Source of the DNA: an uncultured Planctomycetaceae bacterium | GTDB lineage: Bacteria; Planctomycetota; Planctomycetia; Pirellulales; UBA1268 | Length of the DNA: 5,694 nucleotides | Direction: 5' to 3' | Assembly: GCA_937926325.1 (NCBI GenBank) | Contig: CALAZQ010000162.1 | Coordinates: 1 to 5,694, forward strand | In this document: positions 1 to 5,694 of the stretch, one piece after another | How the letters are laid out: each line of letters starts with the position of its first letter | Position numbering within the stretch: the first letter of the stretch is position 1 | Program-made: the position numbers and the translations under genes | The notes under the pieces: generated by a model | What the model saw: the letters and a program-made list of their open reading frames with translations, nothing else | Databases searched by the model: none | Told to the model about the DNA's origin: nothing

Positions 1-38
1 AGGAAAGTCGGGCAGGATGCCCGAGCTTTCCGTGAAGC
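1..38. repeat. 38-base palindromic direct repeat, copy 1
   Basis: This segment is identical over 38 bases to 135-172, giving a spacing of 134. It folds into a hairpin: bases 2-14 pair with 18-31, making 13 pairs with one bulged G at 25 and a three-base GGA loop at 15-17. The apex reads CAGGATG. The look is that of a REP-type extragenic palindrome. No transposase is visible nearby, and because the copy sits at the window edge its left boundary is unknown. Confidence 0.85.
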
Positions 39-65
39 CAGCTAACCCACCACTCACTGCCAGCC

Positions 66-82
66 GGCGACACGATGTCGCC
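66..82. other. Short perfect hairpin between the repeats
   Basis: GGCGACA at 66-72 pairs perfectly with TGTCGCC at 76-82 across a three-base CGA loop. It lies in the spacer between the two 38-base repeats and may belong to a larger structured repeat unit. No function can be read from it. Confidence 0.5.
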
Positions 83-93
83 AATGAGCACCA

Positions 94-130
94 GCAGAAC
101 GTCACAAACCTCGGCTTTGTGGCGTTCTGC
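94..130. other. Long hairpin between the repeats
   Basis: Bases 94-108 pair with 116-130, giving 15 pairs that include one G-T (G-U in RNA) pair, closed by a seven-base loop at 109-115. There is no T run on either side, so it is not a classical intrinsic terminator. It is the strongest fold in the 1-171 region and probably forms part of the repeat unit that the 38-base palindromes bound. Confidence 0.6.
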
Positions 131-134
131 CCCA

Positions 135-172
135 AGGAAAGTCGGGCAGGATGCCCGAGCTTTCCGTGAAGC
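135..172. repeat. 38-base palindromic direct repeat, copy 2
   Basis: Exact second copy of the element at 1-38, with the same bulged hairpin and CAGGATG apex. Its right end touches the stop codon (174-172) of the minus-strand secreted-protein gene, so the palindrome would be transcribed directly after that gene. It could act as a 3' mRNA stabiliser or weak terminator, but it has no T tract on the minus strand. Confidence 0.85.
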
Positions 173-513
173 TAGAAAACATCCAAGTGGAAATGGTGAC
201 CCTGATAGTATCGGCGCGACTTCGGGTAGTAGTTCTGCCATGACCGGTTGTAGACCGGCACCCGCATCTCCTGTGGGTACCGATAGTAGAGGTCGTTCGC
301 GCTCTTCATGTAACCGTCGGCGTAATAGTTCTGCGGATACCAGACATACGGGTAGTGATAGAGCCGATTCCAATCATGGCTGTTGTAGGAGTGGGCCCAC
401 TGATACCCGTAGGCCTGCTGGCCGGCCATTGGTGGCTGAGCCTGAACCTTCGCAACGGATAGAACCGTGCTGGCGGTGGCCAACGCCACCATGGCAATGA
501 GATGCCGTTTCAT
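172..513 (-). CDS. Small secreted Tyr-rich hypothetical protein
   Basis: The 113-residue protein has a clear Sec signal peptide: MKR, a hydrophobic core at about 5-21, and a likely cleavage after Val-Gln-Ala at 25. The mature part is about 88 residues with 18 Tyr and 4 Trp, no Cys, and the C-terminal sequence GHHFHLDVF. The middle is dense in YxY and YYxRYP motifs. The ATG at 513 is chosen because the signal peptide begins there and AGGGGG (526-521) lies seven bases upstream; an in-frame start at 549 would add 12 residues ahead of the signal peptide. Short exported proteins of this look occur in planctomycetes, and I have a weak recollection of some being named 'calmodulin-binding' automatically, which should not be taken as function. 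The substrate, partner and role are unknown; a periplasmic or envelope location is inferred. The gene lies 109 bases downstream of the hydrolase gene on the same strand, so co-transcription is possible. Confidence 0.8.
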   Translation of the reverse strand: MKRHLIAMVALATASTVLSVAKVQAQPPMAGQQAYGYQWAHSYNSHDWNRLYHYPYVWYPQNYYADGYMKSANDLYYRYPQEMRVPVYNRSWQNYYPKSRRYYQGHHFHLDVF

Positions 514-622
514 CGAATGTCCCCCTGTGTCGGCCCGGGCAAACCCCAATCTGGTTCATCCCTGGCATCAGGAAAACTATCGGCAACCGGCAGGACCGAT
601 CTTGACGGAAAAATCGGCACGC
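514..622. other. Intergenic spacer between the two minus-strand genes
   Basis: This 109-base gap lies between the hydrolase stop codon and the small secreted-protein start. Only a ribosome-binding sequence (526-521, minus strand) and a weak five-pair hairpin (ATCGG/CCGAT, about 586-615) can be seen. I found neither a convincing sigma-70 promoter nor an intrinsic terminator, so whether the downstream gene has its own promoter is open. Confidence 0.5.
521..526 (-). promoter_or_regulatory. Ribosome-binding site of the secreted-protein gene
   Basis: On the minus strand AGGGGG lies seven bases upstream of the ATG at 513. It supports this start over the longer in-frame one at 549 and places translation initiation directly before the signal peptide. 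Confidence 0.6.
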
Positions 623-1435
623 TCACCGCAGCGGTGACGCCGGCTGGGGCCGACTGGTCGGTAGCCGACCTTCGGCAAGTTCCCGATCCCACTCGTCCAT
701 CAGCGGCCAGTGCGGAGCACAGGTGCCGAAGTCGGCAAGGGTCAGATAGCCCTCCAGCCGTTCGATGGTCCGGGCCAGCAGTTGGTCGTCTTTGCGAAAG
801 ACCGGGCCGTGGCTGGGCAGCAGCCATTCCACGTCACTGGCGGCGATCCGCTTGAGTGAGCCGATGAAGGCCGGAATGTCGCTGCCATGGTGGGCGTCGA
901 TCGCCCCCACCGAGCCGTCGCGATAGATGTTGTCACCCGAGAGCAACAGATTGCCAAACCGAAAGGCCAGTTGGCTGTCGGTGTGACCCGGGGTGTGCCA
1001 GACCTCGAGTTGTCGATTCCCGATTTTGATGGTGTCGTCATCGACGATCGCCCGGTCAATCTTCACCGGAGGCAAGTCGAGGTGGACATGCTGAGCGGCG
1101 ATTTCGGCAAACGTCTTGATGCGATCACCCTGTTCGAGTGACTCGATTGCCTTGGGGTGGGCGAGCACCGGCGCCTTGAGAATGGCCTTTGCTTTGGCGA
1201 GCCCCTGGATGTGATCAACGTCGGCATGGGTCGCAATCAGCCCCCGGCACTGCGAGAGCGGGAAGTCGATCTGCCGAATCAGTTCGACGATTTCCTCGAC
1301 ATTGTCCTCATAGCCGATATCGATGAGAACCCAATCGTTTTGATCATGGACGAGATAAACGCTACAGCCAATCCGCCAGCCAGCCTGGTGATTCATCTCA
1401 ATCACACCGGGGAACAGGGGGCGGCGTTCAAGCAT
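623..1435 (-). CDS. Metallo-beta-lactamase-fold hydrolase, HADVDH variant
   Basis: The 270-residue protein has the full ordered motif set of the metallo-beta-lactamase fold: a THADVDH motif (H70, D72, D74, H75), HTPGHTDSQ (H151), SGDNIY (D168, the bridging Asp position) and PSHGP (H209). The usual HxHxDH reads HxDxDH here, with Asp at the second ligand position. Family members are mostly dinuclear Zn or Fe hydrolases such as glyoxalase II-like thioesterases, lactonases and related enzymes; the substrate cannot be told from sequence. There is no signal peptide, so it is probably cytoplasmic. The start is taken at ATG 1435, giving MLERRP; an upstream in-frame TTG at 1483 would add 16 residues that look like leader sequence. 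Neither start has a clear Shine-Dalgarno. The gene is transcribed divergently from the GTPase pair and may be read through into the secreted-protein gene. Confidence 0.9.
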   Translation of the reverse strand: MLERRPLFPGVIEMNHQAGWRIGCSVYLVHDQNDWVLIDIGYEDNVEEIVELIRQIDFPLSQCRGLIATHADVDHIQGLAKAKAILKAPVLAHPKAIESLEQGDRIKTFAEIAAQHVHLDLPPVKIDRAIVDDDTIKIGNRQLEVWHTPGHTDSQLAFRFGNLLLSGDNIYRDGSVGAIDAHHGSDIPAFIGSLKRIAASDVEWLLPSHGPVFRKDDQLLARTIERLEGYLTLADFGTCAPHWPLMDEWDRELAEGRLPTSRPQPASPLR

Positions 1436-1518
1436 GGGAAATGAAGACGGGAAAGGGTCAACCACCCGGCACGGGTTCAGCAAATTTCGGAAAACCGCCC
1501 AACGGCTCGGCCGCTCGC

Positions 1519-1547
1519 ATTGTAGGGTTGCGAGGGGCAGACGACAA
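1519..1547 (-). promoter_or_regulatory. Candidate sigma-70 promoter for the hydrolase gene
   Basis: On the minus strand TTGTCG (1547-1542, four of six matches to the -35 consensus) and TACAAT (1524-1519, five of six matches to the -10 consensus) are separated by the ideal 17 bases. Transcription would begin near 1512 and leave a leader of roughly 77 bases before ATG 1435. The call is by consensus only. Confidence 0.4.
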
Positions 1548-1548
1548 T
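1520..1548 (+). promoter_or_regulatory. Weak candidate promoter for the GTPase operon
   Basis: TTGTAG (1520-1525) and GACAAT (1543-1548) are 17 bases apart on the plus strand, with three and four matches to consensus. They lie on almost the same bases as the better minus-strand candidate, because ATTGT and ACAAT form an inverted repeat. If real, the leader to ATG 1586 would be about 30 bases. It is weak and could be an accident of the dyad. Confidence 0.22.
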
Positions 1549-1585
1549 CAAAGAGCCATTTCGATCCTTTCGGTCTTGCCCGCCC

Positions 1586-3484
1586 ATGAACATGCCAGCC
1601 GACGCCGATTCGTCGCCGCGATCGGGCCTGGCCGGCTGGGCCGAGGACCTGGTGCCCTGTGGTCGACTGGTCCGGCGGCTGCTGCCGCTGGCGGAATCGC
1701 TTGGGATCGAGCGGGCTGAGGCGACTGTTTGGTGGCCTGCCCTCTTCACGAAACTGCTGCCACAGATCGAATCAGCACCCTTGCTGGTCGTAGCGATCTG
1801 CGGTGGGACAAACACCGGAAAGAGCCTGCTGACCAACGTGCTGGCGGGAGCCGAGCTGAGTCGATCGATTCCTGCAGCCGCCCGCACCAGACATCCAGTC
1901 GCCTGCCTCCCGCCGGGGGCGTCCAGCCGGGTCGATCTCACCAGATTCTTTCCGGGGTTTGTGCCGGTGGCCTGGAGTACCGAAGACGACCCGTTGGCCG
2001 ACGATTCGCGGAACCTACTCGTCTGGCGGGAGCGGCCGGCGGCCGGCGGAGCCAATGATCAGATTGTGCTGCTCGACACTCCTGATATCGACGGCACGCT
2101 GCGAGAGCATGCGGCGCGGGCCGAACTGATCCGTGACACCAGTGACGTGATCGTGGCCGTGCTGACCGAACAGAAATACAACGACGCCCTGGTGCGAGAA
2201 TTTTTCCAGGCCGCAGCCAAAACCGGCAAACCGTTGATCGTCGTCGTGAACATGGTCGATTGGCCCCGGCAACGGGAAGTGATTCCCGGCTGGGTCAAGA
2301 CCTTCGAGCAGGCAACCGGTGTCTGTGCCGAGGCGGTCTTTGCGGTGCCACACGATCTGGCTGCGGCTGCGGCCGGCCAGATCAGCTTTCATGTCCTCCA
2401 GCCGCCGGCCCCTGCTGCACCGCCCGACCCGATCGCGGCGGTGGTGGCAGCCGGGGCCGAATCGCTCAAGCTGCGAGCGCTGCGGGGCGCGGTCACCACG
2501 GTTCTTGACGGTGAGGCGGGCCTGCCGGCTTGGCTGACGGCGGTCGAGGCAGCCGGCCGCAGCTGGCAAGAGGCTCAGCGGCTGCTCACCAGCGAGGTCC
2601 GGGTGGAGATCGAGCTGCCCCAGCCGCCAGCAGAGCTGGTCTGGGATGAAATCTGGGCCTGGCTCAGACCGCGGCGGTCGAGCTTCGACCTGACGGTCAG
2701 CCGGGCCTATGCCACAGTGGGCCGCGGCGTTCGCTGGGCGGCCGGCCGGGTTGGGCTGCTGCCCACCACCGCGCGGCGGCGAGAAGACTTTGCCGTCAGC
2801 GAACGGGATGCGCTGAAGCGAGCGCTGGGAACATTTATCGAGCGACTCGACGCGTGCTGCCGGGCCAACCGGGACGTCGATCGGCTGTTTGGGCCCCGGA
2901 TTCGCGGTGGTGACCGGGCGGCCTGGTTTGCTGACCTTGAACGCCGGCAAAAGGCACTGCCGCTGATGTCGGAGGACTACCGGCGGCAGGTGCGGGCGGA
3001 GCTCGATCGCTTTGCCGGCAGCCACCCCGAAACAGTCCGCTGGATTCTCACGGGGCTCAATGTCGGGGCAGTGGTGCGTCCGGCGGTAACGGTGGCCCTC
3101 TGGTCGGCTGGAGCGGCCGTGGTGCCGGCAGCGGCGGCGACGGCCGGCGGCCTGTCGACGTTGGTCCACCATGTCGGTGACGTGGTGGTGGGCACCGCCG
3201 CCAGTCTTGCCGGTGAGGGAGCGATTGGGGCGACAGTTGCGGGGATCAAGCCGCTGCTCGACCGGCTCTTCGCCGGGTGGGCGGTGGAACGGGGAAGAAT
3301 TCTTGCCGAGACCCTGCAACTGGTGGTCTTGGGTGACGGGCTCGACGAGGTCGAACGCCGGGCTGCCGCCGGAGCCCGGCCGGAGCTTGCGGAGTTGTGG
3401 CAGCTGCTCGATCGCTGCCGTAGCCGTCTGGCTGCCGATCAGGCACGGCTACCGCAGCTCTCGATGATTGAGGAGACGCATTGA
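1586..3484 (+). CDS. Large membrane-associated P-loop GTPase, first of pair
   Basis: The 632-residue protein has an N-terminal G domain. G1 is GGTNTGKS at 73-80. The switch I region is TRHPV with T101. G3 is DTPD at 164-167, where a classical G3 ends in Gly. Next comes TEQKY at 194-198, and G4 is NMVD at 222-225 in the form NxxD. A long, probably helical Arg/Leu/Ala-rich middle follows (about 280-485). An Ala/Gly/Val-rich hydrophobic stretch at about 488-556 could be one or two membrane segments or a membrane-inserting paddle, and a charged helical tail ends the protein. This order resembles bacterial dynamin-like and related membrane GTPases, but no family can be assigned with certainty. The start is ATG 1586, with a second ATG two codons later; no Shine-Dalgarno is visible. 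The stop codon overlaps the start of the second GTPase, so the two are co-translated and probably act together. Confidence 0.92.
   Translation: MNMPADADSSPRSGLAGWAEDLVPCGRLVRRLLPLAESLGIERAEATVWWPALFTKLLPQIESAPLLVVAICGGTNTGKSLLTNVLAGAELSRSIPAAARTRHPVACLPPGASSRVDLTRFFPGFVPVAWSTEDDPLADDSRNLLVWRERPAAGGANDQIVLLDTPDIDGTLREHAARAELIRDTSDVIVAVLTEQKYNDALVREFFQAAAKTGKPLIVVVNMVDWPRQREVIPGWVKTFEQATGVCAEAVFAVPHDLAAAAAGQISFHVLQPPAPAAPPDPIAAVVAAGAESLKLRALRGAVTTVLDGEAGLPAWLTAVEAAGRSWQEAQRLLTSEVRVEIELPQPPAELVWDEIWAWLRPRRSSFDLTVSRAYATVGRGVRWAAGRVGLLPTTARRREDFAVSERDALKRALGTFIERLDACCRANRDVDRLFGPRIRGGDRAAWFADLERRQKALPLMSEDYRRQVRAELDRFAGSHPETVRWILTGLNVGAVVRPAVTVALWSAGAAVVPAAAATAGGLSTLVHHVGDVVVGTAASLAGEGAIGATVAGIKPLLDRLFAGWAVERGRILAETLQLVVLGDGLDEVERRAAAGARPELAELWQLLDRCRSRLAADQARLPQLSMIEETH
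3470..3475 (+). promoter_or_regulatory. Ribosome-binding site of the second GTPase
   Basis: GAGGAG inside the last codons of the first GTPase lies eight bases before ATG 3484. A TTG at 3481 would be five bases away and add one residue. The ATG overlaps the upstream TGA as TGATG, the usual arrangement for termination-reinitiation coupling, which points to balanced synthesis of the two proteins. Confidence 0.7.
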
Positions 3485-5322
3485 TGCCTGCTGCCGAATC
3501 TGCCGGCCAGCTGCCCGGCGGCACCGATGCCTTTACCCGGTTCGACGCCCTCGTTTCGGCGACCGACCGCTGGTCGGGCTCAGCGGCCGGGTGGCTGCCG
3601 GCCCAGGCCATTGCCAACGAATGGCGTGATGTGGCCGCGCGGCTCGATCGCATGCGGCAAGAGCTTGCCCGAGTGCTGGTCGTTGGGGTCGTTGGTGGGA
3701 CCGGTGTTGGCAAAAGCACATTGGTGAATGCTTTGGCTGGCCGGGAGGTGACCGAAGCCGGCGACGTCGCCCGCCCAACCACGCGACAGCCGGTGGTTGT
3801 CGCCGGCCCGGGTGTTGACCTGAGCTGGCTGTCCCTCGAGGAGTTCGACGGTCGACTGGTGCGGTCGGATGCACCGGCGGTCAGCGGCATCGTGCTGATC
3901 GACTGTCCCGATCCCGACACGCAGTCCTTGGCAGACTCTGGTGACCGCGGCGCCGTCCAGTCGGCCGCTGCCAACCACAACCGCGACCGGCTGGAACTGG
4001 TGCTGCCGCAGTGCGATGTGCTGCTGCTGGTCAGCACGGCACAGAAATATCGATCGTGGATCGTCGCCCGTGAGCTGGCCGCGTTTGCACCTGGACGGCC
4101 CCTGTTGTTCGTGCAGACGCACGCCTCCCGCGATCCTGACATCCGTGACGACTGGCGGCAGGAACTCCAAGCTCAGGGGTTTGAAGTGCCGCGGATTTTC
4201 CGGCTGGATGCAGCTGAGGCCGCCGTCCGGGCCGGCGTGGGCAGGCCAGCCGAGCCGGCCTTTCTGGAACTGACCGCGGCGATTGACAGTGAGCTGGTCG
4301 GGCGGGCCGCGCGACGGGTTCGTCGGGCCGGGGCTGTTGATCTCTTGGTCTGGTTTCTGGAACGATCGGCCGACCGGCTGGTGTCCTCACGGCCGACGGT
4401 CGACCAGTTGGCCGCAGGGCTTGCAGCTGAGCGAACCCGGCTGGAGACGCTGCTGGCTGCGGGGATCAGCCGTGAGCTTCAGCAGGGCCGCCATACCTGG
4501 CAGGCGGTGGTCGACGACGAGCTAGTGGCCCGCTGGCAGGGTGGGCTATTTGCCGCATTTCTGCGGGCGGTATCGGCGGTCCGCAGTCTCTGGGGGAACC
4601 TGCGTGGCCGTTCCGGGTTGGCTGGCAGACTGCTTGCCGGAGCGTTGCCGGGCGCCGCTCCGGCAGCGGGAGGCAGCGAGCAGGGGCTGGCAGAACTGGG
4701 ACTCACAGGAGGTGAAATCGAACAATCCCGAAGTGTGCTTTCAGGCTTGGCGGAACAGGCCGGGGCGGTTCCGCCACTGATCGGCCCACCGCGAACGGGC
4801 CAGCCGATGGCGGCGGCTCTCGCGGACGAGCTGATCGCGGGTGCCAGTCGGTGGCTGGCCGGCGGTCTTGAGCAGATTGTCGGACTGCGGCGGCAGCAGG
4901 TTGATCGCCTCAGCTTTCGGGGGGTATTCGAGCTGCTGTTTACCGGGTTCCTGGCGGTGATCCTCGTGCGGGCTGGACTTTCGTTTTTTGGTGGCCGACT
5001 CTGGCAGGGCCTGCCCACCGCTGGCGACGGGTTTCTTCAGGAGGCAATGCTCTGGCTGTTGATCTGGGGCTTCGTCCTGCGGTGGTGCGTCTTCCGGCTA
5101 CTCCGGATCGGGCTCGACCGCGACCTGAAGTTGCTGCTTGACCAGGTACCACAGGCACACCTGGTCGATCCATTGCTGGCCGATTACCGCACCGCGGTTG
5201 GAACCATCGAGCAGTACCTGGCAGAGGCAGAGCGGCTGGGCAAGGAGGCGCGGGCGCTGGCAGCCTGTCAGGAAGCTGGGCCGACGGAGCTTGGCCGGCT
5301 TCGGCCGTCCAGTGCAGAGTGA
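3484..5322 (+). CDS. Large membrane GTPase, second of pair, lacking classical G4
   Basis: The 612-residue protein has a G domain with G1 GGTGVGKST at 71-79, switch I RPTTRQPV at 97-104, G3 DCPD at 140-143 and TAQKY at 185-189. Where NKxD should be it reads QTHASRD (211-217), so guanine recognition by the usual Asn/Asp is not evident. A long helical region (about 260-475) follows, containing a low-complexity Gly/Ala linker near 380-400. Two hydrophobic helices come next at about 481-504 and 521-540, joined by a short loop, and the C-terminal 70 residues are charged and helical. The shared G2, G3 and QKY motifs make it a diverged paralogue of the upstream protein. A likely reading is a membrane-anchored partner in a hetero-oligomeric dynamin-like machine; that role is inferred from layout only. 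No terminator is seen directly after the stop; the following DNA is repeats. Confidence 0.92.
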   Translation: MPAAESAGQLPGGTDAFTRFDALVSATDRWSGSAAGWLPAQAIANEWRDVAARLDRMRQELARVLVVGVVGGTGVGKSTLVNALAGREVTEAGDVARPTTRQPVVVAGPGVDLSWLSLEEFDGRLVRSDAPAVSGIVLIDCPDPDTQSLADSGDRGAVQSAAANHNRDRLELVLPQCDVLLLVSTAQKYRSWIVARELAAFAPGRPLLFVQTHASRDPDIRDDWRQELQAQGFEVPRIFRLDAAEAAVRAGVGRPAEPAFLELTAAIDSELVGRAARRVRRAGAVDLLVWFLERSADRLVSSRPTVDQLAAGLAAERTRLETLLAAGISRELQQGRHTWQAVVDDELVARWQGGLFAAFLRAVSAVRSLWGNLRGRSGLAGRLLAGALPGAAPAAGGSEQGLAELGLTGGEIEQSRSVLSGLAEQAGAVPPLIGPPRTGQPMAAALADELIAGASRWLAGGLEQIVGLRRQQVDRLSFRGVFELLFTGFLAVILVRAGLSFFGGRLWQGLPTAGDGFLQEAMLWLLIWGFVLRWCVFRLLRIGLDRDLKLLLDQVPQAHLVDPLLADYRTAVGTIEQYLAEAERLGKEARALAACQEAGPTELGRLRPSSAE

Positions 5323-5349
5323 CTACGATCCGGAAGCAGCGTCTAGGTC
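5323..5349. other. Short unique spacer after the GTPase operon
   Basis: These 27 bases separate the stop codon of the second GTPase from the first tandem-repeat copy. No hairpin with a T run is present, so transcription of the operon probably continues into the repeats. Confidence 0.5.
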
Positions 5350-5474
5350 GAGCGAGGCCAGGCTGGCTCGCTCCGCGCGAAACAAGCTGGCTCGCTGTGC
5401 GCGAAACTGTCCCCGCCGGCAGGAGGCCGGCGTCTGCGTTGCGAGCGGCTTTCAGCGGTGAGCAACGGGTAAGC

Positions 5475-5500
5475 GGAGCGAGGCCAGGATGGCTCGCTCC
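5475..5500. other. REP-like hairpin at the tandem-repeat junction
   Basis: GGAGCGAG (5475-5482) and CCA (5484-5486) pair with TGG (5490-5492) and CTCGCTCC (5493-5500). G5483 is bulged and the loop is GGA. The CAGGATG apex and single bulged G mirror the hairpin of the 38-base repeat at 1-38, though the stems differ. Confidence 0.6.
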
Positions 5501-5563
5501 GCGCGAAACAAGCTGGCTCGCTGTGCGCGAAACTGTCCCCGCCGGCAGGAGGCCGGCGTCTGC

Positions 5564-5592
5564 GTTGCGAGCGGCTTTCAGCCGTGAGCAAC
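5564..5592. other. Hairpin with tandem G-A mismatches in repeat copy 2
   Basis: GTTGC (5564-5568) pairs with GCAAC (5588-5592). An inner stem GCGGCT/AGCCGT (5571-5576 with 5580-5585) includes one G-T pair and closes a TTC loop. Between the two stems lies GA opposite GA, which in RNA would form tandem sheared G-A pairs. In copy 1 a C-to-G change at 5457 weakens the inner stem. Confidence 0.5.
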
Positions 5593-5662
5593 GGGTAAGC
5601 GGAGCGAGGCCAGGATGGCTCTCACCGCGCGAAACAAGCTGGCTCGCTCCGCGCGAAAACAG

Positions 5663-5694
5663 AAAAAACTCCGCCCGGGTTTCCCCGGGCGGAG
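5663..5694 (-). terminator. Strong intrinsic terminator, minus strand
   Basis: CTCCGCCCGGG (5669-5679) pairs perfectly with CCCGGGCGGAG (5684-5694) around a TTTC loop. Six A residues at 5663-5668 become TTTTTT on the minus strand, right after the hairpin: the classical Rho-independent arrangement. It should end a minus-strand transcript from a gene to the right of the window. It could also stop plus-strand transcription from the GTPase operon if T residues follow past the window edge, which cannot be seen. Confidence 0.85.

Larger units (their letters stand above)
5350..5660. repeat. 126-base tandem repeat, 2 full copies plus partial
   Basis: Copies at 5350-5475 and 5476-5601 match at 124 of 126 positions, differing at 5363/5489 (C/A) and 5457/5583 (G/C). 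A third, partial copy from 5602 to about 5660 has diverged. Each full copy contains a hairpin on GAGCGAGGCCA with a GGA or GGC loop, two 24-base sub-repeats beginning GCTGGCTCGCT, a perfect seven-pair hairpin CGCCGGC-AGGAG-GCCGGCG (5414-5432 and 5540-5558), and a longer hairpin GTTGC...GCAAC (5564-5592 in copy 2). Without unique spacers this is not a CRISPR array. The period is 42 codons, which is why frames stay open through it, but no gene is supported. Plausible roles are a REP-like or BIME-like intergenic element or a transcribed structured RNA; the sequence does not decide. Confidence 0.9.

Noticed and set aside
1..134. Minus-strand frame running through the palindromic repeats
   Set aside because: It is open across the hairpins but has no plausible start and is best explained as repeat DNA.
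75..500. 141-codon plus-strand open frame
   Set aside because: It lies opposite the secreted-protein gene, crosses a palindromic repeat, and its translation is Ser/Arg/Pro-rich with no recognisable signal.
1436..1483. TTG start extending the hydrolase by 16 residues
   Set aside because: The added residues are Pro/Ser-rich with no fold role, and the ATG at 1435 already gives a complete metallo-beta-lactamase fold.
2015..3319. 434-codon open frame on the minus strand opposite the first GTPase
   Set aside because: It is antisense to a gene with clear GTPase motifs, its translation is rich in Arg, Pro, Gly and His with no domain, and long antisense frames are expected at this G+C content.
3246..4170. 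Two long minus-strand open frames opposite the second GTPase
   Set aside because: Low-complexity Ser/Arg/Ala/Thr composition, overlap of one another, and a motif-bearing gene on the other strand.
5343..5591. 82-codon minus-strand frame with a 42-residue internal repeat
   Set aside because: It begins with TTG inside the tandem repeat and stays open only because the 126-base period is a multiple of three; no ribosome-binding site or domain is seen.
5350..5660. Possible CRISPR array
   Set aside because: The repeats are 126 bases long and contiguous, with no unique spacers and no cas gene.

Overview
The window is GC-rich bacterial DNA (roughly 60-65% G+C by eye). It most resembles a planctomycete of the Pirellulales/Rhodopirellula type. 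The reasons are a small Tyr-rich exported protein of a kind I associate with that group, a metallo-beta-lactamase-fold protein with a HADVDH motif, weak or absent Shine-Dalgarno sites before some genes, and intergenic palindromic repeats. The taxonomic call is inference; there is no rRNA or marker gene here.

Layout. Positions 1-172 hold two exact copies of a 38-base palindromic repeat, with two further hairpins between them. Two minus-strand genes follow: a short secreted Tyr-rich protein (172-513) and, upstream of it, a metallo-beta-lactamase-fold hydrolase (623-1435). A divergent intergenic region (1436-1585) carries back-to-back candidate promoters. Two large plus-strand genes (1586-3484 and 3484-5322) form a translationally coupled pair through a TGATG overlap. 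Both encode multidomain P-loop GTPases with N-terminal G domains, long helical middles and C-terminal hydrophobic segments. Beyond them, 5323-5694 has no credible gene. It contains a 126-base tandem repeat (two near-identical copies and a partial third), each full copy holding several hairpins, then a strong terminator that reads on the minus strand and implies a convergent gene to the right of the window.

The GTPase pair is the main point of biological interest. The two proteins are diverged paralogues sharing a T-R-(Q/H)-P-V switch I region, a D-x-P-D G3 motif in place of DxxG, and a T-x-Q-K-Y motif after the next beta strand. The first keeps a recognisable N-x-x-D G4 motif and the second does not. 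Their size, layout and coupled translation suggest an obligate hetero-oligomeric membrane-associated GTPase, perhaps dynamin-like; that role is inference from architecture. The hydrolase and the small secreted protein lie on the other strand and show no clear functional link to the pair.
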